DNA from: Mactra quadrangularis | Lineage: Eukaryota > Mollusca > Bivalvia > Venerida > Mactridae | Direction of reading: 5' to 3' | DNA: 64,000 bases | Assembly (NCBI GenBank): GCA_025267735.1 | Contig: CM046303.1 | Span: forward strand, 35,254,380 to 35,318,379 | In this document: piece after piece, positions 24,091 to 35,796 of the stretch | Layout of the letters: each line of letters starts with the position of its first letter | How positions within the stretch are numbered: the stretch's first letter is position 1 | The notes under the pieces: generated by a model | Databases searched by the model: none | Seen by the model: only the letters and a program-made list of their open reading frames with translations | What the model was told of the DNA's origin: nothing | Program-made: the position numbers and the translations under genes

Positions 24091-24290
24091 GGACGTGGCA
24101 GAGCGGTTACGACGTTGGACGGGTGATCATTGGATAGCCAGCACCGCGTTTGTTCGAACCCCATTCAAACCCAACCCGGTTTTATAGAAATTTAATCCTG
24201 CTAGCTCAGTACTGAGGGACCAGGAAGCAGACTCAAACATGATAAATCTAAGTTGTATGAGCTTGTTTCACAATTCACAATAAAATAAAT
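24090..24290 (+). mobile_element. tRNA-derived SINE family S2, copy 1
   Basis: GACGTGGCAGAGCGGTTACG is an A box of Leu/Ser-type tRNA and TGTTCGAACCCC a B box. The body continues CCTGCTAGCTCAGTACTGAG and AGCTTGTTTCACAATTCAC. Other copies: 28594-28755 and 31255-31405 (minus), 58005-58190 and 57455-57580 (plus). Confidence 0.8.
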
Positions 24291-24419
24291 TAGTATACCA
24301 ATTAGTATATCTCTATGAAACAACACGGTGCGAAATTTGAATCATTGCCTTAATGGCCATCGGATAATATCAGTTCGTAATTGCTTGGCCACAATCTAGT
24401 TTTTAATCTACATGTACTT

Positions 24420-24665
24420 TCCAAAGGGGTACAGGTTCGAATCATCCATTCCGGGGCGGTTATACCCTTCCATTAAGTTGGACAATAATGTCAATTTTCC
24501 TCCATTATCAAGGTGAATTGAGAACTTTCCGGCCTTATGATTGAAGGGTAAGTGAGTACTGGTTGTTAAGTATGGTCCAGCAAAGCAAGGTTAGGTGCAC
24601 TAGCCTCCATAAACTGACCTTAATTTGTGTTGACACGGCATTGAACGCAGTAATAGAAAACAATA
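24420..24665 (+). mobile_element. SINE family S1, partial
   Basis: It starts in the B box (ACAGGTTCGAATCATCC), then GGTTATACCCTTCCATTAAG and GACAATAATGTCAATTTTCC, ending TGTTGACACGGCATTGAA. The A-box half is missing. Confidence 0.75.
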
Positions 24666-25266
24666 AAAAACAACAATCCAAACCACTGAACTTTTGAAAA
24701 ATGTTGACCAGCGCTCGCTAAAACGACTGCACAGAATCGCTCATAATTTAATTAACAATAAAAATGGGAATTTAAACAAAATCATAAATATCAAAAATAA
24801 AATATATAAAACCTTCATTTAGTAACCTCCAACGTTTAAAACAAATATCATATCCATGCACAAATAGTTCAACAATCGCCATTAAAATCCTTACTATTTA
24901 TTACACATCAACGGATTAAGTCACGTGACTACATAATTATCGTCTGGCTATGAATGAGTGATTTTCTCTTCTCTCACGGCCAATACACCCTGTTTTCTAC
25001 GAAGTCCCTTAAGTACCATTTGTTCCATTTTTTTCAAGATATTTTTTTCATATTAATTCTTTTAAACGAAATGGTCATTCGTTTTTAAGAATTACATGTA
25101 ATTAATTCTTATTTTAGGAAATGTTAGTTCTTGAAAACGAAGTAATTTTTACGAAGTTTTATAAAATTAATGTCAATATAGGATTCCTTAAGCTTTCTTT
25201 GATTCGTTACATTTTAAACACGAATACATATGCTGATCTAGGATTTCCAGTTATTTGGGGCTTGGG
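24666..25266. other. AT-rich spacer
   Basis: Nothing recognised. Confidence 0.3.
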
Positions 25267-26104
25267 CAAAGCCCTGTTGAACCTCATTTTTCACAACCCG
25301 TGTTTTTCACAACTTGTGAAAAACGCGTACGTATTTTTCACAACTTGTGTAAAAAAACACGTTAGCAAGCAAATTTCATACGAGCATAGAAACGCATTTT
25401 TCACAACATCAAATCTGGCGAAAAAAATGTTTGAAAAATTTGAGTTTTTTGGTACTAACGCATTTTTCACACATGTAAATTTTTAGTTGCCAGCTGTAAG
25501 TAAGTAAGTGAGTTATTTATTTTCGTGACATGTGTTATGACAATATTACAAACATGAAAACAACATGAAGAGTAATTACAGATAAACACCCGACCCAATG
25601 GGTGTAAAAACCACAGCCTTTAAAAAGACAAATTTTGTGAAAAATGAGGTTCAAAGTTTGTTACAACCTGTTTTGTAATAAAAACCCGAATTGTAAAAAC
25701 TATTACAAAACAGGTTATAACAAACATACAAACGCGTTTTGTAATAAAATCCCGAAATGTAATGAAATGACTAGTTGTATTAATTTTATTATAAAATATA
25801 GTACACTACATTTTATTGGTAAAGAAAGAAAATAATGTTTAACAAGCAAACATAAATGTTCAAATAGACAAATTACTTACATTTCGCAATGTTAATTTGA
25901 AGATTTCTACAGAAAAACAAGTTGTCATATTTTATTGCAAAAAGAGTTATTACAAAAGTGGTTGAACTTACCAACCGATTTATTATAAACTTTTGTTACA
26001 ATTAGGGGTTTTATCACAAAACGGGTTTTAACAAAAGTTGAAAAAAAACACGAGCGTAATTTTACAGGTTGTGAAAAACACGTTTGTGAAAAATGAGGTT
26101 TAAT

Positions 26105-26178
26105 GTTGAACCTCATTTTTCACAGAACGCGTTTTTCACAACCTGTGAAGAACACGTTTGTGAAAAACGAGGTTCAAC
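26105..26178. mobile_element. 74-bp family M3 hairpin
   Basis: GTTGAACCTCATTTTTCACA at 26105 and the inverse GTGAAAAACGAGGTTCAAC ending 26178 enclose a nearly self-complementary middle (GTTTTTCACAACCTGTGAAG). No clear target duplication. Confidence 0.75.
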
Positions 26179-26566
26179 ATGGCAAACTTGTTCAATTCTG
26201 GAATCTATCGCCCGCCTCGAGGTTTTATCAGCACACTTTCACAGCAATTTTGTTACTATTCATACAACATATGAATTCCAGTATTGAGCGACGGTAAAAA
26301 ATCTGACAATGAAATCTTACCTCTGAAATTGACCACTGTGTTACAATTCACAAAATATAACTCACATATTTGCATAAATAAAACTACAATGACCTTTACT
26401 TTTATATATCAATTACATAAGCTATAATCATATTCATTTAAGTTTAATATGCATGCATCTTCCCAACATGTAAACCTTTTTTTACCAACGGTATATCTTA
26501 CCAAAACATGAAATACTGTAGAATCTTCATGTTGCCATCTAATAAATAATAAATAAATATAAGTGT

Positions 26567-27055
26567 CAGGGCGGATAATGGGTTATGTGCTTCATGCGTC
26601 ATGCCCCAAGAGTCGCTAGTTTGAATCCCTCTCCTCCACTTAAACGACTAAGGCTTGATAGAAAGTGCTATAAACATAACATATTACCATGGATATTCGC
26701 GCTGTTACAAGGGAGCGTAACGTAGGATGCTAGGACATAAGTGTTCTTAGAAGCATTAGAATAATAACTCTGCATAGCAATGAAAATGTTGCTAAGTGTG
26801 CTTTAGCAGCTGCTATGGACCTCAAGGCGGTTGATCCGGATGTGAAACTTGTTAGTACGGAAATTATAACAGTACCATGGGGCATGTGTGCTTACTATGT
26901 TCCTTAAGATGACTTCTCTATGTGCTAAAGTGGTTGCTTGAACGTAAAGATGGTTAAATAAGGCACAACTCTGGCTGGTTGAAGACCTTAGAGTGGTTGC
27001 GACATCGTGCGTCCACGTGCGACGTTAACCATCTAAATAAAGTATTTGAATAAAA
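26567..27055 (+). mobile_element. SINE-like sequence inside the M3 nest
   Basis: AGTTTGAATCCCTCTCC (about 26620) resembles a B box, and the 3' part GTGCGACGTTAACCATCTAAATAAAG looks like a SINE tail. An A box is not convincing. Confidence 0.4.
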
Positions 27056-27319
27056 ACTGAAACATTAATTTTGTTTATCATAATATACTTTAAATATAAT
27101 ATGATATTGACCCATGTTGTGAAAATTGCGTTAGGACTAAAAATCAAAAAATATGTCTAACGTAATTTTCACATTGCTCATTTGTGAAAAACGCGTACGC
27201 AATTTTCACCACTTGTAAAAAATACTAACGTGTTTTTCACAAGTTGTGAAAATTGCGTACGCGTTTTTCACAAGTTGTGAAAAACACGGGTTGTGAAAAA
27301 TGAGGTTCAACAAAGCCCT

Positions 27320-28590
27320 GACTAGCCTCCAGGGAGGCTGCGGCCCCCAAATCTAATTGTTAAGGGATTTAGACACAATTACAGAACATAAACTATCATT
27401 TTCCAGGGTATCTAGTTATATATCACAAATTTTCTTACAGCCGTTAGATCATATTAAAAACTTACAAATAATTAGAAGGAATGATCCTTGAATTATTGTA
27501 TGTTATGCAATTATATTAGTGTACTCCCAGCCTTGTTACTTATTGCACGCATAGCGTGTGAATATGTTTTGACATTTATATATATTTTTTTCCTATAAAT
27601 ATCATATTTTATGATAGAAAAAACCTTTGTTTGGATGATTTTAGGAGGGTGGGGGGCGTACGCCGGGTCCGCATTCTAATATACTAATAAATATAAACAA
27701 ATACAAATCAATCTGTTATTATTGCAATAAAATAGTTTGTAAAGCGTATTTAAATTGTAACATATCTGTCAATGAAATTTTCATATTTTCATTCGATAAT
27801 TTATTCACTCCCATCAGTCGTTAAATAAAGATAATATAAATTGTAGAATGGATAGTTGAATTCTGCATAGCAACGGGACCATAAAACTTGTACAATCTTA
27901 TTTAATTTGATAAAAATACGAGAAATCTCAGATTTTATTGCACCTATTACGCATAAATAAAGGATCATTATGGTGACAGTCTCATACGATAATTGTAGTT
28001 TAAACATTGTGATAAAGCGCGCCATTTTTTGCATTCTATGTTTAGTCTTAGAATAGGTCAAGTAAAAGTAATATTAGTGTCCCTTCGGTGACGCTTTGTT
28101 TTGAAAAATATGTTTTTAGTTGACATTTTTTCATGTATCCGATGTTTTGGTTTCTATTTTTGTTAAAACTCCTTTTTTCGCCCAAATGGTGTTTACAAGA
28201 ATTTCACATGAGTTCTAATTTGTGCACGCACATGATTTCAACATTCAGTCTATTCAAACATTTTGCATTGGATGCTTAGACCATTCTGCGGACTGAATTC
28301 CTATTACAAGAAGGTAAGAACTTTTATTTGTTGTTATTATCTGTTACAAAATTCTCAATCACTCATCCGCTGTTTAGGGGAGACAGGGGCTGGTTGGTAC
28401 ACTTTTCGTACAAGATTGAATGCTATTTAAAGCCAGCGTAGTTTTAAAGTAGATATAAAGATGTAAACATTGCCGATAACGGCACATGAAACAAGTCTCG
28501 CATGTTTGACTCGTATTTTCATAGTTTTTGGGTTTTTTATACGAATTTAGTTTAGCTCGACTTTGAAACAAGTTCTTACAATTTAGATTA
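27320..28590. other. Non-coding stretch
   Basis: Short GC-rich palindromic debris follows the M3 insertion (GCCTCCAGGGAGGC at 27325). A GGGGGGCGTACGCC patch lies near 27650. No coding exon was recognised; minus ORFs 27801-28061 and 28374-28595 lack known motifs. Confidence 0.35.
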
Positions 28591-28593
28591 ATC

Positions 28594-28755
28594 ACTTAAG
28601 TCCGCTTCCTGGTCACCCAGGACTGAGCTAGTAGGACAAAGTTTCTTGCTCAAGAAAATAACGGGGTAAGTTTTTGGGCGGAATTCGAACCCAAGCGAAG
28701 CTGACTATTCAATGATTACCAGTCCAAAGTCGAAACCGCTCGACCACGTCGCCGT
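28594..28755 (-). mobile_element. SINE family S2, copy 2
   Basis: On the minus strand: GACGTGGTCGAGCGGTTTCG (A box), GGGTTCGAATTCC (B box), then TTGAGCAAGAAACTTTGTCC and TAGCTCAGTCCTGGG. The ORF that starts here at 28712 runs out of the SINE and is not a gene. Confidence 0.8.
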
Positions 28756-28787
28756 ATTTTTGATTAGTTCCTCAATAATAGTCATGC

Positions 28788-29131
28788 CTCAGTCCCATAA
28801 AATCGTGCTTTGTTGCGGATCCGTACGAGCAGACAACAGAAGGCCGTGGAAAGCCTTGCGTATTAAAGTGACGGTACGCACATGGTACAAAACAACACAC
28901 ACGGGCGGAGCCGTAGCTGGAAGATATGCAAGTTTAATCCAGACTCGGCCACGAATTTGTTCACGATTTGACTTTAAACTGATACGTGTATCCCCGGCTC
29001 ATCTAACGAACCCTGGTAAAAACGTAACAGTCCGTATGGGTACGCAAGACTTCGTGCAAGTCCTTGCATGGCTTGATCGCACTGCGCCCGTACGGTGCAC
29101 TCATGGCTATTCTATGTTTATGGGACTGTAG
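28788..29131. mobile_element. GC-richer MITE with CAGTCCCATAAA ends
   Basis: CAGTCCCATAAA (28790) and TTTATGGGACTG (to 29129) are perfect 12-bp inverted ends around a GC-richer 340-bp interior with many GTACG motifs. The plus frame is open for 139 codons through the element, but its start lies in the adjacent SINE and no domain is visible. Confidence 0.55.
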
Positions 29132-29176
29132 CGTTAGTTTGTACTAAGCATTTATATCATTATGTAAATGTATTCA

Positions 29177-29230
29177 CATTCTCGTTCCCAGAGTCTAGTA
29201 AGATTCTTTATAACCTCGGGTACGAGAATG
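29177..29230. mobile_element. 54-bp family M2 element, asymmetric
   Basis: The left end CATTCTCGTTCCCAGAGTC is as in M2. The right end, inverted, reads CATTCTCGTACCCGAGG, the other end type. Flanks ATGTATTCA and GTGTATTCG agree at 7 of 9 positions, a diverged target duplication. Related ends occur at 21191-21210 and 31484-31563. Confidence 0.7.
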
Positions 29231-29440
29231 GTGTATTCGTAAACCATTGTGTAAATTTACAAAACTAATAAAACAAGTATTAATAAGCCAATTTCAGCAA
29301 AAATTGAATGATGACTTAAACTCTTCTTGTAAGAGTAAAATGTACCAATTAATTAAAAAACAGTATAAGAATCCTACCTTGACATTTTATCACCACCCCA
29401 GCGTATTCAACGTCTTCATTTCAGATCAGGTAACAACAGC

Positions 29441-29957
29441 ATAAGCGGATCTAGCCCGAACACCCATCTGAAATTTTCAAAATATACCCGTCCATGAGTG
29501 CATTTTTTAAATGTACGCCTTTTTTAAGTAGCATGAAGCAATTCTTTTTCGGGCTCGCTTCGTCCGACACTGTATAGTTCTATTACATTAACCTGTCACA
29601 ACTTGAATAATTACACACTCACTGAATGTGTTATTATTTAACCTCTTTTAAAACATTGAGTCACCGATCAATATAAATCATTGATAATCTAACAATGTAT
29701 GCGGCGATTTTGAATATCGGGGTTATAACAAGTTTGAAAGGGGTTAAAAATAACAGATTCATTGACCGTGTAATTATTTAAGTTGTGACAGGTTAATGTA
29801 ATAGAACTATAACATAGATCTAAAGGTCTGTTTTGTAGATTTTATCATAAATATTGCGTTATACTGCAAACAGTGCATGATGTGGTTGTGTTTCGAAAGT
29901 TTGAACCCCCTTAGAAGGAGTTAAGACCCCCCCCTTAAAATTCCTGGATCCGCCCCT
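29441..29957. mobile_element. Second GGGGCGGATC-type element, with a nested MITE
   Basis: It starts AAGCGGATCTAGCCC and ends CTGGATCCGCCCCTGA; TAAGTAGCATGAAGCAATTC inside is the inverse of a stretch in 7031-7305. A separate inverted-repeat MITE is nested at 29574-29810. Confidence 0.6.
29574..29810. mobile_element. MITE with 43-bp terminal inverted repeats
   Basis: ATAGTTCTATTACATTAACC...TTACAC (29574-29616) is matched almost perfectly inverted at 29768-29810. The 237-bp element has an AT-rich interior and no coding sequence. Confidence 0.85.
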
Positions 29958-30885
29958 GAATAGAGTCTTTATAGTAGTAGGCCGCTCGTATAAAATTTCA
30001 CGCAATGAAACGAGATGCAATCCATGCACTAATGACCTAGGAGACAAAATGCATTATCTTCTTATTTGTTCTTTTTATCGTGAACTAAAGAAAACTATAT
30101 TTCATGTAAATGTTCTAAAAGACGAAATGTAATTAAATTTTATGAAATAATGACAACAGACTATGAAATAGTCACAAAAAACTCACTACATTTATTAATG
30201 AAATCACACAACACTTCGCCAGACATCGTATACACAAAACGCACGCACTAAGAAACCTTCAAGTTTACACGTGATTAATTCACCTTGTAGACAAACCTGC
30301 TTATATCTAATAAATTTAAATCATTACCTGACGCTTTCTATCATAATATAAATTTCCAATGAACAGTTCATATGATTTAAAGAAATTACATTTCATAATA
30401 CATAAATAAATTATTAATTAAGACATAATTTATAAGTAATTTAGCTTACCTCAGTATTCGTATAAAATCTACAACTATACAACCATAATCTAGGTCACTG
30501 AGCTAGTAGCCACGAAAAACCCGTGATTCACGCACGATGTACTCGGTTTAACCATTCAATAAAATAGATGTGTCCTACACGTTCCACTACACTGATCTTA
30601 TTACTCTACATGTTAAAACTGTCGTACAAATCTAGGACACTAGTATTTTGTTTTTGTACTTTAAAAGATTTTTTAATTATTTTTTGCACCACCATCCCCA
30701 CACTATACAATTCTATAACTTGCTTTATTTTGTTAAAATTTTAAAAAAATCTGTCAAGCTCGCAATAATACACACTTATGTTTAAATATACAAATGACCG
30801 TGAGAATATTTCTCTCAATATTTTATGAATTTTATGACAGTGATGCCAGCTTGCTTCTTAATTGCAAATTTGACAGCTAATTCCT
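29958..30885. other. AT-rich spacer
   Basis: Nothing recognised. Confidence 0.3.
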
Positions 30886-31111
30886 AAGGCCATAACAAGT
30901 TGATAATATGTTCTACGGATTTTTCTAGAAAAAAATGGGGCGAGCGAGTGAAGAAAACAAATTAAAAGAAAAGACTTTATTCAGTTGCTTTATATAGCGG
31001 TTTGACCAAATTTTTATGAGCGAGCGAGGAAATAAAAATGTATTTTTTAAAAAGACTGTCAAAATTAAGGTGCGAGCGAATCCATAGAACATGATCAATT
31101 TGTTGTGGCCT
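30886..31111. mobile_element. AAGGCCACAACAAATTG MITE, copy 1
   Basis: The ends AAGGCCATAACAAGTTG and (inverted) AGGCCACAACAAATTG enclose 226 bp with GAGCGAGCGAG and GCGGTTTGACCAAATTTTTA. Copy 2 lies at 46376-46592. Confidence 0.8.
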
Positions 31112-31254
31112 AACTTTTGAATTTGTACCGTCATGTTGTATTCATATTCATATTGAATTTGGTCACATGTATTTACTCTGTAAACTGTGACAAAATAAAA
31201 GATATGTTCTGTTCTGTTAGCCTTAAAAATGCTTGGTAGGGTAATCACTATCGA

Positions 31255-31405
31255 TTTTGATTCCTAGTCACCCAGTCCTGAGTTAGTAGGATTAAGTTTC
31301 TTGCTCAAGGAAACAACTGGGTAGGTTTTGGATGGGATTCGAACCAACGCAGGGCTGGCTATCCTATTATTACCAGTCCAACGTCGTAACCGCTCGGCCA
31401 TGCCC
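31255..31405 (-). mobile_element. SINE family S2, copy 3
   Basis: Minus strand: GGCATGGCCGAGCGGTTACG, B box GGTTCGAATCCC, then CCAAAACCTACCCAGTTG and TTGAGCAAGAAACTTAATCC. Confidence 0.8.
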
Positions 31406-31483
31406 GCTGTATATCCATACGTTAAAGTTCCTCAATAATAAGGATTCATCCGCACCTGCAAGTATCAGTATGTGATTAGTGAC

Positions 31484-31563
31484 CATTTTCGTACCCCGAG
31501 GTTATCAAGATTCTTGATCTAAACTAGTATAGAGAATTGTACTAGACTCTAAGTACGGATATG
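31484..31563. mobile_element. Family M2 element, 80 bp, diverged
   Basis: CATTTTCGTACCCCGAGGTT at the left and ACTAGACTCTAAGTACGGATATG at the right are split here into end types: the left matches the CCCCGAGG end, the right the AGAGTCTAGT end. The interior CTAGTAT.GAGAAT is shared with the hairpins. Confidence 0.6.
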
Positions 31564-31679
31564 ATAGAAACACATTAAAATCAGAAATACGTGAAATAGT
31601 AGCTTTAGTCAGTATTCTAAGCCGATACATATCAGAAACTACCTTAAAATAAGATTAGCCTTAAAATGCTTATTTCGAT

Positions 31680-31735
31680 TTAAGATCGAACCCACGACCT
31701 TTCGAGACGTTAAAAGCTACTCTACCACGTCGCCA
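31680..31735 (-). mobile_element. tRNA-like SINE head fragment
   Basis: Minus strand: GGCGACGTGGTAGAGTAGCT (A-box-like) and GGTCGTGGGTTCGATCTTAA (B box). No body recognised and no clear cloverleaf. Confidence 0.5.
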
Positions 31736-31739
31736 TAAA

Positions 31740-33080
31740 TGTTACATGTACCTTGAAAACAAGGGGGTACAAATGCCATATCATACCATTGCTAAGTGGT
31801 ATGTTTTTTATACTTTTTAAATGATATCTTTACCAGGTATACGAGCTAACTAACTAGATGAAGATTTCTATCTTCTTCATTAATTATATAAACAAGTTCT
31901 CGGTGTTATAAAGTTAGTTAACTGACGTCAGGTAAAACTATCACCACAAAAATATATCTTAGAATCATCAAGGTTAAACTACATGTTAGATTATAATTAG
32001 TATCCATCCTAGAGTAGATTCCTTTATTTACGTTAGATTTTGTCAAATCTTATTCAGCTGTCAGTGGGGCATAGGTTAACTCCGCTGATTTAAATCTAAT
32101 TTTATCAATCTCGAGTACAGACATTCTTTAGTGATTATAAAGGGTATTCATCCCATAGTTGATTATTTTATTTCTTGTTATGTACATATACTCAATGTAA
32201 CTACTCATTACTGTTTCACAAATACCAGACATTATAACCCTTTATATATTGCTTGTGAAAAATGGCCTCATACAAGTTACATGTACTACGTTTCTTGCTT
32301 TCGTAACTATACTGTTTGACTAACTGGTTTAATAACTTCTTCTTTTTGGTGTTAAGTTTTACAGGGGTCTGTCCGCTCTTAAGGATGAATTGTGTGCATA
32401 CCTGGGCTTGAACTTGACTTAAATGTTCAAGTGTCTTGAATAGATATATTGCATGTTTTGGTAAGTTTTCAGCCAGTGCATGTTCCCCTTATCATTTCAC
32501 AACTGGGCTTAGGACCGGTCACGGCTAGTTAGGTTTAGTGACGATAAATGATATGAAATTATATTGCAATACCTTAAGACAATTCGCATATATTTCTATA
32601 TATTTTCTACTCTATGTGTATTTCTTAAAACTGTTTTACTCTAGTTGTCTCCCTTGCAGTGTAAATGAATGGAAATTTCATCAAGTAAAAAAACCCAAAA
32701 TACTTGTATTTCAAAACAAACCTCTTCTCAGACTCAAGAAGTGTAAACATTAAACTATCTCATCCTTAACCAAGATGTTTAAAATATACAACAAGATACT
32801 TTTAAATCATTGAACAATCTATACATGTAGTACATGATGTGAAATCGTAATTCTAATTTTCAAGTTTAGTGGTTTAGTCGCGCTTGAAGAAATTTTGTTA
32901 AATCATCTTTTATTATATGTTCCAATATAAAAATTGTGAAATAAGACATACAATGATTCTTCATCGTTTGGATACATTAAGATGGTAGATTGGATTTATT
33001 CTCATGATTATAGGGTAAGAAAATGATAAATATATTTTTGTTCATCTATCATGTATATGTCTTTATGTGATGTTGTTAAA
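31740..33080. other. AT-rich non-coding stretch
   Basis: No exon or repeat recognised. The ORFs at 32131-32319 and 32538-32753 have no known motif. Confidence 0.3.
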
Positions 33081-33089
33081 TTACCACAA

Positions 33090-33400
33090 CATAAGCTCGG
33101 TATGTTGCACACCTGACCATGGGTTCAAGGGTAGTGGGTTTTATTCGCGGGCGTACCTACGTACCTTCGTGGACTTTGATCATAAAATAGTTGCTAGGGT
33201 CATCTAGGGTCCCACCTACCTCTGTATCAAGTAGAGTTGATTTCAACCACTGGCCAGAGTCAGTGCTTTGTAAAGTTATAGGTTATAGGTAAGGGTCAAG
33301 AGATCTCTATGTACGCCGGTTTAAGGATAATGAATATGGCGACTGACCACCACGATACATCTATGGCTGAAAATGTCCAAATGGAGCTTTAAGCACCATA
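33090..33400 (+). mobile_element. Possible SINE, degenerate
   Basis: CCATGGGTTCAAGGGTAG resembles a B box. The following CCCACCTACCTCTGTATCAA and CAACCACTGGCCAGAG loosely match the S3 SINE bodies at 41830 and 53146. The assignment is weak. Confidence 0.4.
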
Positions 33401-33633
33401 AATTATCCCATGTCTTGTATGGTTGTCCGGGTTGTTGAAAACATTCGAGTTTTCATTATGGTCACGTGTGTTTACCAACAATTAACAGATCGGAATATTT
33501 TGGGCGATTTCAGTAAGTCTCTTTCAAACGGAGTTTGGCGGTGAAAGCCGAGTCGTTACGATCGACAATTAATATGACTGAGACAAACTTGATCTTGTTT
33601 CACTTAATAAAATGGCCTAGCAAAAGTTTAAAC

Positions 33634-34760
33634 CTAATTATTTTGGAATGAAATGGTAAATACGACAAGAAATGGAAAATTATTGATACTAAGTGGTCTC
33701 TGGCCCGAGCCCACGAAATTTTCCCAGGGTGGCCACTGTGCCAACGTGATAACCTTATGTTGAACCTCTCGCCTGGTATTCGCCAGTACCAGGCAAAATC
33801 GCTTTAACTCGTCGTTCGAGCCTTGAAAAATGGCCAATCTGAGTGCTGATTATATACACAAAAAGTAAAGTACCGACACGTGGTGGTCTCTGGCCCAAGC
33901 CAACGGAATTTTCCCCAGGCTGGTCACTGTGCCCACGTGATAGCCCTAGGTCGGACCTCTCGCCCGGTATACGCCAGTTCCGGGCGAAATCGCTTTAACT
34001 CGACGTTCAAGCCCTGAAATATGGCCCATCTGAGTGCTGATTTAATACACAAATCGTAAAGTACCGACACTTAGTGGTCTCTGGCCCGAGCCCACGGAAT
34101 TTTCCAGGGTGGCCACTGTGCCTATGTGACAGCCCTATGTCGGATCTCTCGCCTGGTATACACCAGTACCGGGCGAAATCGCTTTAATTCGACGTTCTAG
34201 CCCTGAAACATGGCCCGAGTGCTGATTTTATACACAAAATGAAAAGTACCGACAGTTAGTGGTCTCTGGCCCGAGCCCACGGAATTTTCCCAGGGTGGCC
34301 ACTGTGCCAACGTGATAGCCCTAGGTCGGACCTCTCCCTGGGTGAGCCAGTACCGGGCGAAACCGCCTTAACTCGATGTTCGAGCCCTCAAACATGGCCC
34401 ATCTGAGTGCTGATTTTATACACAAAACGTAAAGTACCGACACTTAGTGGTCTCTGGCCCGAGCCCACGGAATTTTCCCAGGCTGGCCACTGTGTCCACG
34501 TGATAGCCCTAGGTTGGACCTCTTGCCTGGTATACGCCAGTACCGGGCGAAATCGCTTTAATTCGACGTTCGAGCCCTGAAATATGGCCCATCTGAGTGC
34601 TGATTTTATACACAAAACGTAAAGTACCGACACTTAGTGGTCTCTGGCCCGAACCTACGGAATTTTCCCAGGGTGGCCACTGTGCCCACGTGATAGCCCT
34701 TGGTCGGACCTCATGCCTTGTATACGCCAGTACCCGGCGAAATCAGTGGGGAGCACTACC
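33634..34760. repeat. Satellite array, six units of about 189 bp, GC-richer
   Basis: GTGGTCTCTGGCC recurs at 33693, 33883, 34074, 34259, 34448 and 34638. Units include CCACGGAATTTTCCCAGG and GTACCGGGCGAAATCGC. The array stands out from AT-rich surroundings by base composition. ORFs on both strands (33634-33837, 34388-34633, 34597-34809) are repeat read-through. Confidence 0.93.
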
Positions 34761-35790
34761 CATGGAAAATGGTAACATAACCCATAGGAGTTGTTTAGTA
34801 ACTAGTTAGAGGCATCAGGCCCGACAAACGGACTTGCCATGTTTAATTACTGGTTATGGTACCTGGTTTTAGCACTACATTTATATTTCACTATTCACAT
34901 AAAAAAAATTTTGCTAGCAAAAATAGCAACTTGTGGCCACTTTTGCTAGCAAAAAGTTTTTGCTAACTTCAGCGACGTCATTTCGAGGAAGACCTGACAA
35001 GAGGGGAAATATGCCGCGCTTGAAATAAACAAACACTAACTAAAAATTGTTAAAATCGTCAAGGAAAATAAGCTATATGTGACGTGAATCCTCAGGACCA
35101 TAAAGACACCTCGGTTTTGAAAAACATCTGGAATTCTGTGGCAAGAATTTTCAGATAGAGAGAGTTAGTTCTCATTTGTTGATTAATGAGTAACTGTACA
35201 AATTTTTACTTCAAATTCAGGGCTGATATGACGTTCACTACGGCATTATAACAAAATACTCGGCCACTATGGAAAAACACGGACTTATTAAAATACCTCG
35301 GCTATTAGGAGATTCAGGCATATTGGTTGGTTCTGAATGTCATAATTGCCGAGTTTTTCTAAAAAAGGTTGTGTTTTTTACAGATAAAATGCCGCCGTTT
35401 TGAGTTTTGGTAAAATCTTTGTGCTTTTGATTATTAACCCTAACGTAATATCCTTTCTACTTATTATTTTATGCTCAAATGACTGTCTTCGGCCAAATTA
35501 AAAGACCATTATAAAAACAATTAATAACATAATATTAACTACATTTCTTTCTTTAACATAACTGTTCGAAGAAAGATTTTTATGTTATGCTAATTATAGG
35601 TAAACCTTGAATTTTCCATGTGATTTTCATACTTTTGAATACGAGTTTGTATACACCAATATGTGTATATAGTTATAAATGCTGATTTAATACATTCTTC
35701 ATAATATTCAAGGCATAAACTTTACAATCTTTATATATTTTGATGTTCCTGGGCATTTTGCCTAGAAAAATAAAACAATATGACCAAATA
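34761..35790. other. Non-coding stretch with TTTTTGCTAGCAAAAA palindromes
   Basis: Palindromes TTTTGCTAGCAAAAA (about 34910) and TTTTGCTAGCAAAAAG (about 34954) occur 45 bp apart. The rest is unremarkable. Confidence 0.4.
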
Positions 35791-35796
35791 TGTGTG

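Larger units (their letters stand above)
25276..27311. mobile_element. Mutator-like nest, family M3, about 2.0 kb
   Basis: It is bounded by GTTGAACCTCATTTTTCACA and its inverse at 27292-27311. The bases AAAGCCCT occur on both sides (25268-25275 and 27312-27319), extendable to 9 or 10 depending on where the element is cut. Subterminal TTTTTCACAA and TTGTGAAAAA blocks repeat many times in both orientations. A 74-bp hairpin (26105-26178) with the same ends sits inside, next to another inverted end (about 26068-26104), so several copies are nested. A SINE-like stretch lies at 26567-27055. Translated ORFs here are read-through. Confidence 0.8.

Noticed and set aside
24090..24180. Functional tRNA gene
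   Set aside because: A and B boxes are present but the cloverleaf stems do not pair and a SINE body follows. The same holds for the heads at 18540, 41828, 51560 and 53740.
25121..25486. 121-codon ORF
   Set aside because: The second half is translation of the Mutator-like TTTTTCACAA repeats; the first half has no recognisable motif.
28712..29131. 139-codon ORF as a gene
   Set aside because: The start lies in an inverted SINE and the rest is inside a MITE. No family motif, promoter or splice structure was seen.
33634..34809. ORFs in the 189-bp satellite
   Set aside because: The same protein-like repeats appear on both strands because the DNA is tandem. No start or stop organisation is conserved.
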